Assembly: GCA_964644025.1 (NCBI GenBank)
Contig: CAZXVW010000034.1
Location: 1 to 27,478 of the forward strand
Direction of reading: 5' to 3'
From: CAZXVW01 sp964644025
GTDB lineage: Bacteria; Acidobacteriota; Terriglobia; Bryobacterales; Bryobacteraceae
Length of the DNA stretch: 27,478 nucleotides
In this document: piece by piece, positions 7,261 through 17,101 of the stretch
How the letters are laid out: each line of letters opens with the position of its first letter
Numbering within the stretch: the first letter of the stretch is position 1
Notes under the pieces: generated by a model
Seen by the model: the letters and a program-made list of their open reading frames with translations, nothing else
What the model was told of the DNA's origin: nothing
The model's database searches: none
Position numbers and translations under genes: made by a program

Positions 7261-10200
7261 TCAGTTCTGCTGGCTCAAGCGGCGGAAATACTCCGCGACC
7301 GCCTCCGCGTAGCCCGGCGGCGGCTGGCGCGACAGACCGCTCCGCACCGGCCCGCCGTCTTCCGNNNNNNNNNNNNNNNNNNNNNNNNNNNNNNNNNNNN
7401 NNNNNNNNNNNNNNNNNNNNNNNNNNNNNNNNNNNNNNNNNNNNNNNNNNNNNNNNNNNNNNNNTAGCCCGGCGGCGGCTGGCGCGACAGACCGCTCCGC
7501 ACCGGCCCGCCGTCTTCCGTTTCCAGCTCTCTCCGAAGCCGCAACTCCACCTGTTCCAGGCCGGGCAGCACCTGGGTGCGAAGCTGCTCGACCAGCTCCG
7601 GGTTGCCGGGGAACCGGCTGGGGTCCAGGCGCTGCATCTCGCGGATCAGCTCGGCAATATCAGCCGCCATTTCCGGATCGGCGCCGATGGAGCGCCGCAG
7701 CCGCTCGAGATCCCGCAGCCCTTCCCGATAGAGGCGTTCCATGGCGGCGGCGTCCGGCGCCGGAGGAACCAGGCCGGTTCGGGGCAGCCGTCGCTGGCCG
7801 GTGTTCATTGCCGAGTACGTTCGCCGGTATCCGCCACCGGCGGGCATGGCCGAACGCTGGCCTGCAGCCGCGCGGGCGCCGTTCCGCGCCCCGCCGGCGC
7901 CGGTTTGCTGGCGCGCTCCCGTCGAAGCCTGTGAGCCCGGTTGCCCTGGTTGCCCCTGGCCCTGCGGCCGTGTGCCGCGCGTCAGACGCTCGACCTGTTC
8001 GCGCAGCCGCTCGACCCTGGCGAGCGCCTCCGCGAGGCTCTCCTGCTGGCGTGAAGATTGCCCGAGCGCCCGCTCGGCCTCCCGCACCTGGTCGGCCAGC
8101 CGGTTCAGCCCTTGTGTCACTGGGGCCTCGCGCAGCCACACGTAAGCGCCCAACCCCCGCCGGATCCATTCGGCCAGGTACTTCATCCGCAGGGTCAGCT
8201 CCCGCTGCTGCATTTCCCCGAGCGCCTCGCGCAGCTTAGCCGAGGCCGGCCGTTCGCCGGCCGCGAGTTCGCGCACGGCCTTCTGCATGTCCTTCTCCAG
8301 GCGCTGGAGTTCTTCGGCCATTTGCTGCTTTTCCTCCGCCAGCCGGTTCACTTCCTGCGGGTCAGCAGGCTCCGGCTCTCCCTGACCCCGCGCTCCGGCG
8401 ACAGCGGGGTGGTTCCGGTAAAGTTCACGAAGCTGTTCGGTGAACTCGCGCTGTTCGGCGGCCAGTCTTTCGGCGCGCCGGCTCAGATCAGAAAGCTGCT
8501 GGCCGGTTTCCTCCCGCCTGAGGCGGCCCAGCAGCTCGCTGGCCTCGCGCAGGCGTTCGGCCGCCCGGCGCGCGTCGGCCTGGCTGAGCCGGCCATCCCG
8601 GTTACGCGCGGCGGAACGCCGCATGTCCTCGGTGGCGCGGCGGAGGCGTTCCAGCGCTTGTTCGAGCCGGGCGCCGCCATACTGTTGTCCCGCCGCGCCG
8701 CCGCGCTGGCGGCTGCTTTGCCCACGCTGGAGGCGGCTGGCCGATTGCCGCGACGAGTTCGCCCGCGTCAATTCCTCCAGCCGCCGCTGCAAGCGTTCGG
8801 CCTCGCGGCGCAGCAGTTCCTGTTGCCATCGCTGCTCGAAGGACTGGCGGGAGGCCTCCTGGCGCCGGGCCAGTTCCTGCTGCCGCCGGGCCAGCTCGGC
8901 GAGCTTTTCGAGAGCCTCGTCGACCTGGCGGGAGCGTTGCTCGCCCGACGCCATCTGTTGCCCTGTCTCGTATTGATTCTTTTCCGTGTCCAGCTCCAGG
9001 TCAAACAGGTTTTCCAGGTCACGGCCCAGGTTGCCGCCGCCACTGCCTCCCCCGCGGCTGCCGCGGGCCACCTGGATGCGCCGGAAAACCGACTCGGCGC
9101 GCAGCAGGTGCTGTAACGCCTTTTGTTCGGGCGCCAGCGCCTCGCGCCACCGCAGGCGGCTCAGCTTCCCGGCGGCTTCCTCCATCGCCTCCGCCGCCGC
9201 TTCCATGTTCCGGGAGAAGCTTTCGAGCTCTTCATTGGCGGAGGCAAGCTGGCGGGCTCGCATCCGCTCGGCCAGTGACCGCGCCTGGTCCTTGAGCTTG
9301 GACTGCACTTCGGAGAGGAAGCGCCCGTCCTCGGCCGCCTTCTGCTGGTCACGCCCGCGGTCTCTGAGGACATTCCAGGTCGCCGCGATGATTTCCTTCT
9401 GCCGGGGGGAGATCCGGTTCCGGTCCTGGTTTCCCCCGGCGCCCATGCTGGCGGAACGCTGCGACTGCGAGTATTCCCGCTCAAACGGCTGCGCCTCGAT
9501 GAAGAACATGTCCGTCCGGGACGTGCTCCGGGCGTCGCGCGCCACCGCATACAGACTGACCAGATCGCCCGGCGCCAGCTCCGCTTCTTCCAGGTACAAC
9601 ACGGTCTGGTTGTCGGCCTCGGTCGCGCCTGCGCGGGGCAACAGCTTGACGGTTTTCTCCGGGCCCGCGTTCACCGAATAGCGGAGACTCATCTCCCGGA
9701 GGCCGAAGTCATCGGCGGCCTCCACCTCAACGGTGACTTCTTCGATTGGGCTGGCCCGGTAGTCGCGGCCGGGCCGGCGAATGCGGACCACCGGCGGCGT
9801 CTCCTTTTGCGCCTCGATGAAATAGTCGCCGGTGAGCCGGATCACCGCATCCGGCTGGGCCACGGCGACGTGGTAAAGACCGTCCTTTTCGATACGCAGC
9901 GTGCCGCGGGCCCGGTTGCTGGTCTCGCGCCTCAGTTCGATCATCGTGCCGTCATCGAGAACCAGCCGGCCGTTGTCCAGCGTCTTATCGGTCAGGATCT
10001 CGAGCTCGGCTTCGGTGCCTTCCACGGCCCGCAGGTCACCCCCGTCGTCTTCCACGGCATCCTCTTTGCCGAGCCAGGCCGGGAAGTGGTACCTCACCTG
10101 GATGCGCTGCACCTTCGGGAGGTCAATCACCGTCAGCCGGTAACGCTGGCTGCGCACGGCGCCGGCCTGCACATAATAGTCAACCGACTCCGGGACGGCG

Positions 10201-10946
10201 GCGAACAGGAACTCGTAGCCGGAAGCGCCCGGCTCCGGCTCCATGAGCACCTCCTCCCACTTCGAGGCGCTCTCGTAGCGGGCGAACAGGCGCACCTTGC
10301 CGGCCTGAAAGCCGACCAGTTGCGCGGTGACGAGCTGGTCTCCTCCCCGGCGGACGCGCTGGTTACCCGGCTGCACGCGGATGTCGTAAAACGGTCTGTT
10401 TTCACCCGGCGGCGTCCCGGCCCACAACAGCGAACTCCCGTAGCCGATGAAGCCCGGCCCGGCGACGGTCAGCCAGAGCAGCGCGGCCAGGGTTGCAGCC
10501 GCGGCCCCGGCAAAGCCCAGGATGCGGCCGGCGGTGATCACGTGACGCGGTTCGGCATATCGCGCCGTCTCCAGGGCGTCGTCCGCGAGCAGTTCCAGAA
10601 ACGGCTCCGTTCCCTCCGGTCTCCGGGCTTCGGTTAAGGTGAGGAGGCGCTGCTCAAATTCCGGAAACGCTTGCTCGGCCCGGCAGGCAGCCCGGCGCCG
10701 GTTCACGCCTACCAGCGGCAGCAGGAAGCCGAAGCCCAGGGCAAAGGCAACCGCCAGAAACAGCACCACGCGAGCCACCGCGACGCTGGCCGGGGAAAAC
10801 GCAAAAGCGTTGGTAACCAGCACCAGGATAAAGGTTGCCGCCAGAGCCGTTGTCCCCAAGGCCGCTACCCCAGTGGTCACCGTCGTTATCCGCAGCCGCC
10901 GCTCGAGCTGCTGGAGGTAGGCATTCAATTGACCCAAGGCACTCAT
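7261..10946 (-). CDS. DUF4175-family membrane protein with long coiled-coil region (interrupted by assembly gap)
   Basis: This is the last gene of the eight-gene operon; its ATG overlaps the upstream stop (ATGA, 10943-10946). Hydrophobic segments lie at about 20-45, 57-78 and 145-165. A periplasmic-looking beta-rich region (about 185-485) matches the DUF4175 type ('YDIRVQPGNQRVRRGG', 'ADDFGLREMSLRY'). About 510-990 is a very long Arg/Gln/Glu/Ala-rich coiled coil broken by Gly/Ser/Arg linkers, and about 995-1055 is low-complexity Gly/Gln/Ala. The conserved tail follows. Read literally, the frame is broken at the N run. Merging the duplicated 55 bp removes 155 bp, leaves 3531 bp and gives a 1176-residue protein ending 'YAEAVAEYFRRLSQQN' with a TGA at 7261-7263. 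The function is unknown; it may be the structural or tethering component of the MoxR/VWA system. Confidence 0.88.
7310..7364. repeat. 55-bp contig-end duplication, left copy
   Basis: These 55 bases are identical to 7465-7519 and abut the N run. The length equals a commonly used assembly k-mer, so this is most likely the same genomic sequence at the end of two contigs that were scaffolded without being merged. Confidence 0.9.
7365..7464. other. Scaffold gap of exactly 100 N
   Basis: The run is exactly 100 undetermined bases, a conventional placeholder length. It falls inside the 3' end of the DUF4175 gene and is flanked on both sides by the same 55 bp. True missing sequence is therefore probably zero, with a 55-bp overlap. 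Confidence 0.97.
7465..7519. repeat. 55-bp contig-end duplication, right copy
   Basis: An exact copy of 7310-7364 directly after the N run. It encodes, on the minus strand, the residues just before the C-terminal tail of the DUF4175 protein. Confidence 0.9.
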
Positions 10947-12949
10947 GCAGTCCCCCTCTCCACGGTAAGGTATTTCGCGGCCAGCAGGGACTCACCCACC
11001 GCCACCGCGAGCGCCGCCAGGAGCACGTACCACCACAGACTCCACGGCTGCTTCCTCGTTTCGGCTTCGGCGCCCTCCGGAACGGGTCCCTCTCCCGTAT
11101 TCTGCCAGAGCGCCAGCCTCTCGGGGGAAACGATCGCCAGATCCGCTTCCCGCCGGTCGGCATTGACGGCGACCATTTCCCCGCGGTCCCCGCCCCGGTG
11201 CACCTCGTAGAAACCCTCCCGGGCCAAGCGGTACGTTGTCGCCTCGGCTGCCTCTTCCAGCGACAATGCCCGGTTTCCATCCGGATCCCGAATTTCGACG
11301 CCGCGCGCCGGTCCCGATCCGGTCCGCAGGTCGAGGAACGAGTCCACCATGCGAACCGCCGTATGCTGCTCGACCCCACCGAGGTACAAGAGAGCCTCAT
11401 CGACGAAAGCGACGAAGGAAGGATACAACGGAAAATCATTGGCGATGTTGTCGAACGTCGAAGTGAACAGCAACACCCGGCCCTCGCCGAGCCGCCACTC
11501 CACCAGCAGGGGCGTCCCGTCCCCCAGACGGGCCAGTACGCGGGCCCCACCCGGTTCAACGCGCACCGCCTGGTAGAACTTCACGCCTTCCCAGCGTCCG
11601 GCGTTTTTCACCGCCGGGTGCGCCGGGTCAGCGTAACCCACGGTTTGAAAACGCTGGCCGGAACGGGAAGAGTAACTCGACTCGAGCACCGGCGCCCCAA
11701 TCACCGGGATGCGCGCCAGCCGCGCCGTGGCCGGCCCGGCCGCCACCAGCACGGAGCCGCCGGTCCTGACATACTGCTGCAAACGGCGGGCGAAGGCTTC
11801 CGGCAACCCTCCCGTATCGGAAAGCACAACTACCGCATAGCGGGCCGGGTCCATATCGCCGGTCGCGCCAGCCGTGACGGAACGCAGCCGAAACGCGCCG
11901 GCCGGCGATGCCTCCACCGCGGCGCGGAAGTAAAGCAGATCGCGCGCCGCGCCGTCGCGCTCAACAAAGAGCACCTGCTCGGGATCGCCCCGCTCGACAG
12001 CGAACCGGAACCGGTCATCGGCAGCCAGGCTGTCGGCCGAATCAATCCGGACCTCGCAGCGGTTGAAGCCATACGGAACCCCCAGCGACAGGAACTCGAC
12101 CGTCGCCCGCCCGCCGGCCGGCACCGCGACAGTGCGGGTCTCAAGCACGCGGCCGTTCGCCACCAGCGACACGGTTCGCCGGGCGGCCCCGGTGCCGTAA
12201 CCGGCGATGGTCGCCTGCACCCGCACCCTGGATGGATCAAACAAACTGGCCGGGGCGGTCACGCTTTCCACCGCGAAATTCGGAACCGCAGCCTGGGCTG
12301 CCGGATGCAGCTCCAGGCGGACGCCGGCAGCGAGTTGAAGGTCGGCGAAGGTGTCGGGCATCGATGTCCGCTGCATGTCGGAAAACAGATGCACCTCGAG
12401 CGGGACGCTTGAGGTTTCGGCCAGCGAGCGCAGCGCCCGGGCCAGCTCCCCGAAAGAGCTATGGGCGTCGCCGGGCGTGATCGAACGGATCGCGGCAGTC
12501 AACTCGGTGGCCCGCGGGGTCGGCGAGGTAAGAAAATCCAGCCGGGAACCCAGCGTCGCCACCTGGCCTTCGTCGCCCTCGCCGAGGCGTGACACCGCCG
12601 CGATTGCTTCCCGCTTGGCCCGCTCGAGCCGGTTCCCCGCCCTCATGCTGAAAGAGTTGTCCACCACCAGCACCAGCAGCTTCGGGCCGCCCGCGCCGGC
12701 CGCGGCGGAGCGCATCACGTAGGGCGCGGCGAACGCCAGCGCCAGCAGCACCAGCAGCGCTACGCGCAGCGCCAGCAAGCTCAGGTACCGGAGCCGCCGG
12801 TGCCGGATCGAGCTCTGCGTGCTGCGCTCGAACAGCATCAGCGAGCTGAACGGCCGCGGGGCGCTGCGGTGCTGGCGCAGCAGGTGGAAGTAGACCGGCA
12901 AACCCACAGCCGCCAATCCGGCCAGGAACCATGGTGAGAAGAAGCCCAT
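10943..12949 (-). CDS. BatA-like membrane protein with von Willebrand factor A domain
   Basis: This 668-residue protein begins with the BatA N-terminal region: a first membrane segment at about 5-23 preceded by 'FFSPWFLAG', the 'PVYFHLLRQHR' loop, and a second segment at about 55-77. A VWA domain follows with MIDAS motif DNSFS (97-101), then a long beta-rich part. A C-terminal membrane segment ('WSLWWYVLLAALAVAVGES') lies close to the end. Proteins of this type sit in the inner membrane with the VWA domain exposed and are partners of MoxR ATPases. The start ATG directly abuts the TAG stop of the DUF58 gene, and its own stop overlaps the DUF4175 start, so translation is very likely coupled on both sides. 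The molecular function of this member is not known. Confidence 0.9.
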   Translation of the reverse strand: MGFFSPWFLAGLAAVGLPVYFHLLRQHRSAPRPFSSLMLFERSTQSSIRHRRLRYLSLLALRVALLVLLALAFAAPYVMRSAAAGAGGPKLLVLVVDNSFSMRAGNRLERAKREAIAAVSRLGEGDEGQVATLGSRLDFLTSPTPRATELTAAIRSITPGDAHSSFGELARALRSLAETSSVPLEVHLFSDMQRTSMPDTFADLQLAAGVRLELHPAAQAAVPNFAVESVTAPASLFDPSRVRVQATIAGYGTGAARRTVSLVANGRVLETRTVAVPAGGRATVEFLSLGVPYGFNRCEVRIDSADSLAADDRFRFAVERGDPEQVLFVERDGAARDLLYFRAAVEASPAGAFRLRSVTAGATGDMDPARYAVVVLSDTGGLPEAFARRLQQYVRTGGSVLVAAGPATARLARIPVIGAPVLESSYSSRSGQRFQTVGYADPAHPAVKNAGRWEGVKFYQAVRVEPGGARVLARLGDGTPLLVEWRLGEGRVLLFTSTFDNIANDFPLYPSFVAFVDEALLYLGGVEQHTAVRMVDSFLDLRTGSGPARGVEIRDPDGNRALSLEEAAEATTYRLAREGFYEVHRGGDRGEMVAVNADRREADLAIVSPERLALWQNTGEGPVPEGAEAETRKQPWSLWWYVLLAALAVAVGESLLAAKYLTVERGTA

Positions 12950-13837
12950 CTACATCCTCCCCTGCCGGATCGTCAGGTATTCCCGCAGCGCCGCGTCGAG
13001 CGGCCGGTTGGTGAGAAGCAGGTAATAGTCGATACCGGCTTCCTGTGCCCGCGTCCGTAGCGCCTCCAGGTGCGCGTCCAGCCGCCGCGGGTATTCCGTG
13101 GCTGTGAATTCCGGCGATACTTCCATCTGGTCCTTCGTCTCCATGTCGACCAGCGTAACCGGCCCGCCCAGCCGCGGCTGAATCTCCTGCGGGTCCAGCA
13201 CGTGAAACAGGACGAGTTCGTTGCCGCGAAACCGCAGCGGTTCCACGGTCTTGATGACTCGCGCCGGCTCCTCGTAGAAATCCGAGATAACCACCACGAT
13301 GCCGCGCCGCTTGAGGAATTGCTGGAAGTGGATGAATGGCTTGGCAAAGTCGGTGCGCGCCCGCGGTTCCGCCTCGTCGATGCCGTGCAGGAGGCGGGCC
13401 AACTGCCCCTGCCGCGTTGACGGCCGGACGTAGTGCCGGATCTGGTCGTCGAACACAATCAATCCCGCCGCATCCCGCTGCCGCCCGGCCAGGTAAGCCA
13501 GTGACGCCGCTACGAAACGGGCGTAGTCAATCTTGGCGATGGAGTGCGAGGTGTAGCCCATTGAGGCGCTGGCGTCGATGAGCAGCATCAGTTGCGTGTT
13601 TGTCTCGCCGCGATACCGCTTCAGGTAGCAGCGCTCGGTTCGGGCGAAGACGTTCCAATCCACGTACCGCAGGTCGTCGCCCACGCTGTAAGCGCGGTAC
13701 TCGGCGAACTCCTGGCTGAACCCGAACTCCGGCGAGCGGTGCAAGCCGGCCACGAAGCCGTCCACCACCGTCTTGGCTACCAGGTCCAGCCCGGAGATGC
13801 CAGCCAGAATCGCCGGATCGAGAAAACGCTGTGTCAT
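12950..13837 (-). CDS. DUF58 domain protein (VWA-like, MoxR partner)
   Basis: This 295-residue protein carries the DUF58 core 'FAEYRAYSVGDDLRYVDW' at about 44-61, followed by a VWA-like metal-ion site DASAS (88-92) and 'VVVISDFYEE' in the second half. No membrane segments are visible, so it is probably cytoplasmic or peripheral. DUF58 proteins are almost always encoded next to moxR, and this one follows it after 18 bp. By family knowledge it may be an adaptor or substrate of the MoxR ATPase and link it to the membrane VWA proteins. The ATG was chosen because it gives the usual family N-terminus (MTQRFLDPAILAGI). Confidence 0.93.
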   Translation of the reverse strand: MTQRFLDPAILAGISGLDLVAKTVVDGFVAGLHRSPEFGFSQEFAEYRAYSVGDDLRYVDWNVFARTERCYLKRYRGETNTQLMLLIDASASMGYTSHSIAKIDYARFVAASLAYLAGRQRDAAGLIVFDDQIRHYVRPSTRQGQLARLLHGIDEAEPRARTDFAKPFIHFQQFLKRRGIVVVISDFYEEPARVIKTVEPLRFRGNELVLFHVLDPQEIQPRLGGPVTLVDMETKDQMEVSPEFTATEYPRRLDAHLEALRTRAQEAGIDYYLLLTNRPLDAALREYLTIRQGRM

Positions 13838-13855
13838 GCTTCAGCCTGTCATTGC

Positions 13856-14881
13856 TTACGCCTTGGGCGGCGGTTTCGATTCCACCAGCCGCGCCAAAAT
13901 GTCGTCCGCCGTCAACCGCTCGGATTCGGCCTGAAAATTCAGCAGAATGCGGTGGCGCAGCACCGGGGCTACCAGTGCTGCGACGTCCTGGTAAGTGACG
14001 TGGTAGCGCCGTCTCATCAACGCCCGCGCCTTGGCTGCCAGTACCATGAACAGCGCCCCGCGGACGCTGCCGCCGAAATTCACGTATTTTTTCACAAAAT
14101 CCGGTGCGTCAGCATCCGTGCGGCGCGTGGCGCGGATCAGCTCCACCGCGTAACGTGCCACCGAATCGGCGATGGGCACCATGCGCACCAGCTCCTGAAA
14201 ACTCAATATCTCTTCCGCGTCAGTCACCGGTTCGGCTTCAGCCATTTCCGTGGTCGTGGTGCGGTGGATCACCTCCATTTCTTCTTCTTCGGTGAGATAA
14301 TCGAGCACCGTGTTGAACAGGAAGCGGTCCAGTTGGGCTTCCGGCAGCGGGTAGGTGCCCTCCAGCTCGATCGGGTTCTGGGTGGCCAGGACCAGGAACG
14401 GCGAGGGCAGTTCGTAGTGCTTCCCACGAACCGTGCAGGAACGCTCCTGCATGGCCTCCAGCAGGGCCGACTGCGTTTTCGGCGGCGTGCGGTTGATCTC
14501 ATCGGCCAGCAACATGTTGGCGAAGATCGGCCCGGGCACGAAGGTCCACGTCCGGTGTCCGGTGGTGGGATCTTCCTCGATGATGTCGGTCCCGGTAATG
14601 TCGGTAGGCATCAGGTCCGGGGTGAACTGGATGCGTTGGAATTTCAAGCCGAGCGTCTGGGCCAGCGTGCGCACCAGCAGCGTCTTGGCGGTGCCGGGCA
14701 ACCCGGTAATCAGGCAGTGTCCGCCGACGAACAACGCGATCAGCACTTGCTCGAGCACCTCCCGCTGGCCAACGATCACTCGCCCGACCTGACGGGTGAT
14801 TTCCTTCTGGACCTCTTGAAACCGGGCGATGCGGTTTTTCAGTTCCGCCGAATCAATCGGTGTGTCAACGGTTGATGACAT
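13856..14881 (-). CDS. MoxR-family AAA+ ATPase
   Basis: This 341-residue MoxR-type AAA+ protein has Walker A GLPGTAKT (60-67), Walker B LLADEIN (124-130), sensor 1 at ATQNP (166-170) and an arginine-finger region 'AQLDRF' near 186, followed by the C-terminal AAA lid. All key ATPase residues are present, so it is expected to be active and to form a hexameric ring. MoxR proteins act as ATP-driven chaperones that mature or remodel VWA-domain partners. Three such partners are encoded in the same operon. The start lies only 3 bp after the stop of the TPR protease gene. It could be mistaken for a methanol-dehydrogenase activator, but there is no methanol oxidation gene here. Confidence 0.96.
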   Translation of the reverse strand: MSSTVDTPIDSAELKNRIARFQEVQKEITRQVGRVIVGQREVLEQVLIALFVGGHCLITGLPGTAKTLLVRTLAQTLGLKFQRIQFTPDLMPTDITGTDIIEEDPTTGHRTWTFVPGPIFANMLLADEINRTPPKTQSALLEAMQERSCTVRGKHYELPSPFLVLATQNPIELEGTYPLPEAQLDRFLFNTVLDYLTEEEEMEVIHRTTTTEMAEAEPVTDAEEILSFQELVRMVPIADSVARYAVELIRATRRTDADAPDFVKKYVNFGGSVRGALFMVLAAKARALMRRRYHVTYQDVAALVAPVLRHRILLNFQAESERLTADDILARLVESKPPPKA

Positions 14882-14884
14882 GAT

Positions 14885-17101
14885 TCACTCTTGTTCCTTT
14901 TCTTCTTCTCTCGCCGCATTCAACTCGAGCAACAACTTCTGGGCTGGCCGGTACCCGGGCGCCGCCTCCAGCGCCCGCACAACATGCTCGAAAGCCTGTC
15001 CGTGGCGGTGCGCGGCCCGCAACGCCTTGGCCAGGTTGTACTCGGAGGCGGCCCGGTCGAGCGGCTTCATGGCCACCACCGCGCTATACTCGCGGATGGC
15101 GGCGTCGATATTTCCCAACTCGTACCAGAGATCGCCCAGCCACCGGTGCAGCTCCTCGTCGTTCACCGGATAGATGTAGTTCAACCGCTCCAGCGTGAGG
15201 GCCGCGTCGCGCTTCCTGCCTTCCTGTTCTTCGAGCCGCGCCAATTTCTTGAGCAGCCGCGGGCTCCGGCCCCCGGCATTGCGGTAGCGCTCCAGCTCCC
15301 GGGCCGCGGAGCGGTTGTCGCCCTGAGCCAGGTAGGCGTAGGCGATCAGCTCGTAGGCGCTGCCTTCCTCCACGTATTCCGGATACAGGTCGCGCACCGC
15401 CGGACCCAGGCGAATGACCTCATCGTGGTTCCCCGCCCTGGCCGCGGCGGCCAGCGTTTTCATTTGTTCTTTCCACTCGTCGAAGCCCTTGACCGTGGTC
15501 TTCGTGCGCTCGTGCAACCATTCGAGAAACGCCTTGTCGAACTGCTCCGGCTCCATCCCCAACTGCCCCCGAATCACTTGCGGCGTGCTTTTTCTTTCGC
15601 CGAAAGCGTGCATCATTGCGAGCAGTTTTTCATAGCCCCAGCGCTCGTTGATGTAGTCGCAGATCCGGCCGGCCTGGAAGTAAGAAACCAGGACCTGGGC
15701 GGGATAGCTGGGCCGGATGAAGCCGCGATCGAGGCGCGCCACTGGCAGCAACTTGCCTTCCTTGATGGCCGCGATCACGCGCGGATCGAGGCGGTCTCCC
15801 CACTCGGGGGACACCGCGGTCTCTTCGTGCACGGCGATACCCTCGGTGAACCAGCGCGGCGCCCGGTGATGCGTCGCCGCCAGCACGTAAACGTGACTCA
15901 ACTCGTGCCACAGCGTGCTTGCCCAGTGGAAGGTGCCCGGCCGCCGGCCCGAGGGACTGTCCATGGCCACCACGTCGCCAAAGGTCACCCCCAGCGCACC
16001 CAGCCCCGGCATGCCCAGCGCACGCACCGCGAAGTCCTCGTGGTCCGGGTAAACTTCCAGGCGGACCGGGCCGGGAAGCTTGAACTTGTATTTCTTCTCG
16101 TAGGTGGCGATGGCCTTCTGCAATTCGGTCTCGAAGTAGGGCCGCAGCAGGTCCGCTTCCCTCTGGTGCAGCCGCAGAACGGTTGTGGGCGTCTTGAAGG
16201 TCTTGAAGTTCTTGTAGCTGTCCAGCAGGCGGAGCGTGTTGACAGTGGCCGGGTCCCGGTAACCGTTGGCGTAACATTCCTCCAGTTGACGGCGGGCTTC
16301 CTGTTCGCGGCCGAGCCGCATCAGGTTCACGCCCAGCTCCGAGCGCGCCTTCCACAGCCGCGGGTTCAGTTCGAGCGCCTTGCGATAGAACGCGATCCCT
16401 TCCTCGTAGCGGCGGTTCAGCACGAAGAAGTGCCCGGCCATGGCATAGGCTTCCCCGTAAACCGGGTTGATGGCGAAAATGCGGCGCATCCAAGGCGTGT
16501 CGTCCTTGTCGGCCAGCCAGTCCATCGATGCCCGCACGGCCATCGCGTCCAGCGCTTCGGAGGAAATCGCCAGCGCCTTGTCAGCCTCGCGGGCCGCCCG
16601 TGGCCGGTCGCCGTCTTCGAGCGCCAGGAAAGCGAGCAGCTCTTGCGCCTCCACCAGTTTCGGGTCCGCCGCCAGGGCCCGTTTTGCCAGCTCGACAGCG
16701 GCGGCCTCGTAGTTTTCCGAGGCCGCCAGCGCCAGGCCGAGCAAGGCTCCGGCGTTGTGCTCCTCGATCTCCAGCGCCTCCTGGAAAAGTTGGGCGGCGT
16801 CAGCCTTTTGAAAGCGCTCCAGAAACAGGCGGCCCCAGCGTACGCGGTAGTGGGCATTTTTCGGCTCGGCCTGGACCGCCAGCCGGAACTGGTCGTTTGC
16901 GTCCCGGTACTGTTCCAGGCCCCAGTAGCCCTCGGCGCGCAGGTACGGGTTCGGGCTCCGGAGCAAAGCAGCGTAGCATTTGCCCGCTTCCTCCAGCCGG
17001 CCGTGGCGCCGGAGCTGGAAACAGTCGGACGGAGTCGCCGCGCAAGCGGATACCGCTGCCGCCAGCAACGCCGCCGCCATAGTTGTTTCCCACAGTCGCA
17101 T
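14885..17101 (-). CDS. TPR-repeat lipoprotein with gluzincin (HExxH, MA-type) metalloprotease domain
   Basis: This 738-residue exported protein has an N-terminal signal with a lipobox-like VSAC (17-20), so it may be lipid-anchored. TPR-like helical repeats span about 25-300. A zinc protease domain follows with HELSH (399-403) and a downstream 'WFTEG' whose Glu420 would be the third zinc ligand, the pattern of the peptidase MA-like / DUF2268-like gluzincins. More TPR-like repeats fill about 545-730. Zinc-binding and catalytic residues are intact. I kept the first ATG because the alternative at residue 8 would remove the positive charge before the hydrophobic stretch. Its ATG directly follows the TGA of the caspase-like gene and its own stop is 3 bp before moxR, so it belongs to the MoxR operon. 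Substrates are unknown. Confidence 0.88.
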   Translation of the reverse strand: MRLWETTMAAALLAAAVSACAATPSDCFQLRRHGRLEEAGKCYAALLRSPNPYLRAEGYWGLEQYRDANDQFRLAVQAEPKNAHYRVRWGRLFLERFQKADAAQLFQEALEIEEHNAGALLGLALAASENYEAAAVELAKRALAADPKLVEAQELLAFLALEDGDRPRAAREADKALAISSEALDAMAVRASMDWLADKDDTPWMRRIFAINPVYGEAYAMAGHFFVLNRRYEEGIAFYRKALELNPRLWKARSELGVNLMRLGREQEARRQLEECYANGYRDPATVNTLRLLDSYKNFKTFKTPTTVLRLHQREADLLRPYFETELQKAIATYEKKYKFKLPGPVRLEVYPDHEDFAVRALGMPGLGALGVTFGDVVAMDSPSGRRPGTFHWASTLWHELSHVYVLAATHHRAPRWFTEGIAVHEETAVSPEWGDRLDPRVIAAIKEGKLLPVARLDRGFIRPSYPAQVLVSYFQAGRICDYINERWGYEKLLAMMHAFGERKSTPQVIRGQLGMEPEQFDKAFLEWLHERTKTTVKGFDEWKEQMKTLAAAARAGNHDEVIRLGPAVRDLYPEYVEEGSAYELIAYAYLAQGDNRSAARELERYRNAGGRSPRLLKKLARLEEQEGRKRDAALTLERLNYIYPVNDEELHRWLGDLWYELGNIDAAIREYSAVVAMKPLDRAASEYNLAKALRAAHRHGQAFEHVVRALEAAPGYRPAQKLLLELNAAREEEKEQE

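Noticed and set aside
7310..7519. True direct repeat or mobile-element target duplication around the N run
   Set aside because: A 55-bp identity touching both sides of a 100-N placeholder, with a perfect reading-frame repair on merging, is explained much better by unmerged contig ends.
10835..12412. 525-codon open frame on the plus strand opposite the BatA-like gene
   Set aside because: Antisense shadow rich in Arg, His and Gly without any family motif.
13856..14881. moxR as evidence for methanol oxidation
   Set aside because: No methanol dehydrogenase, cytochrome or PQQ gene is present. The family is widespread as a VWA-partner chaperone and the context here is VWA proteins.
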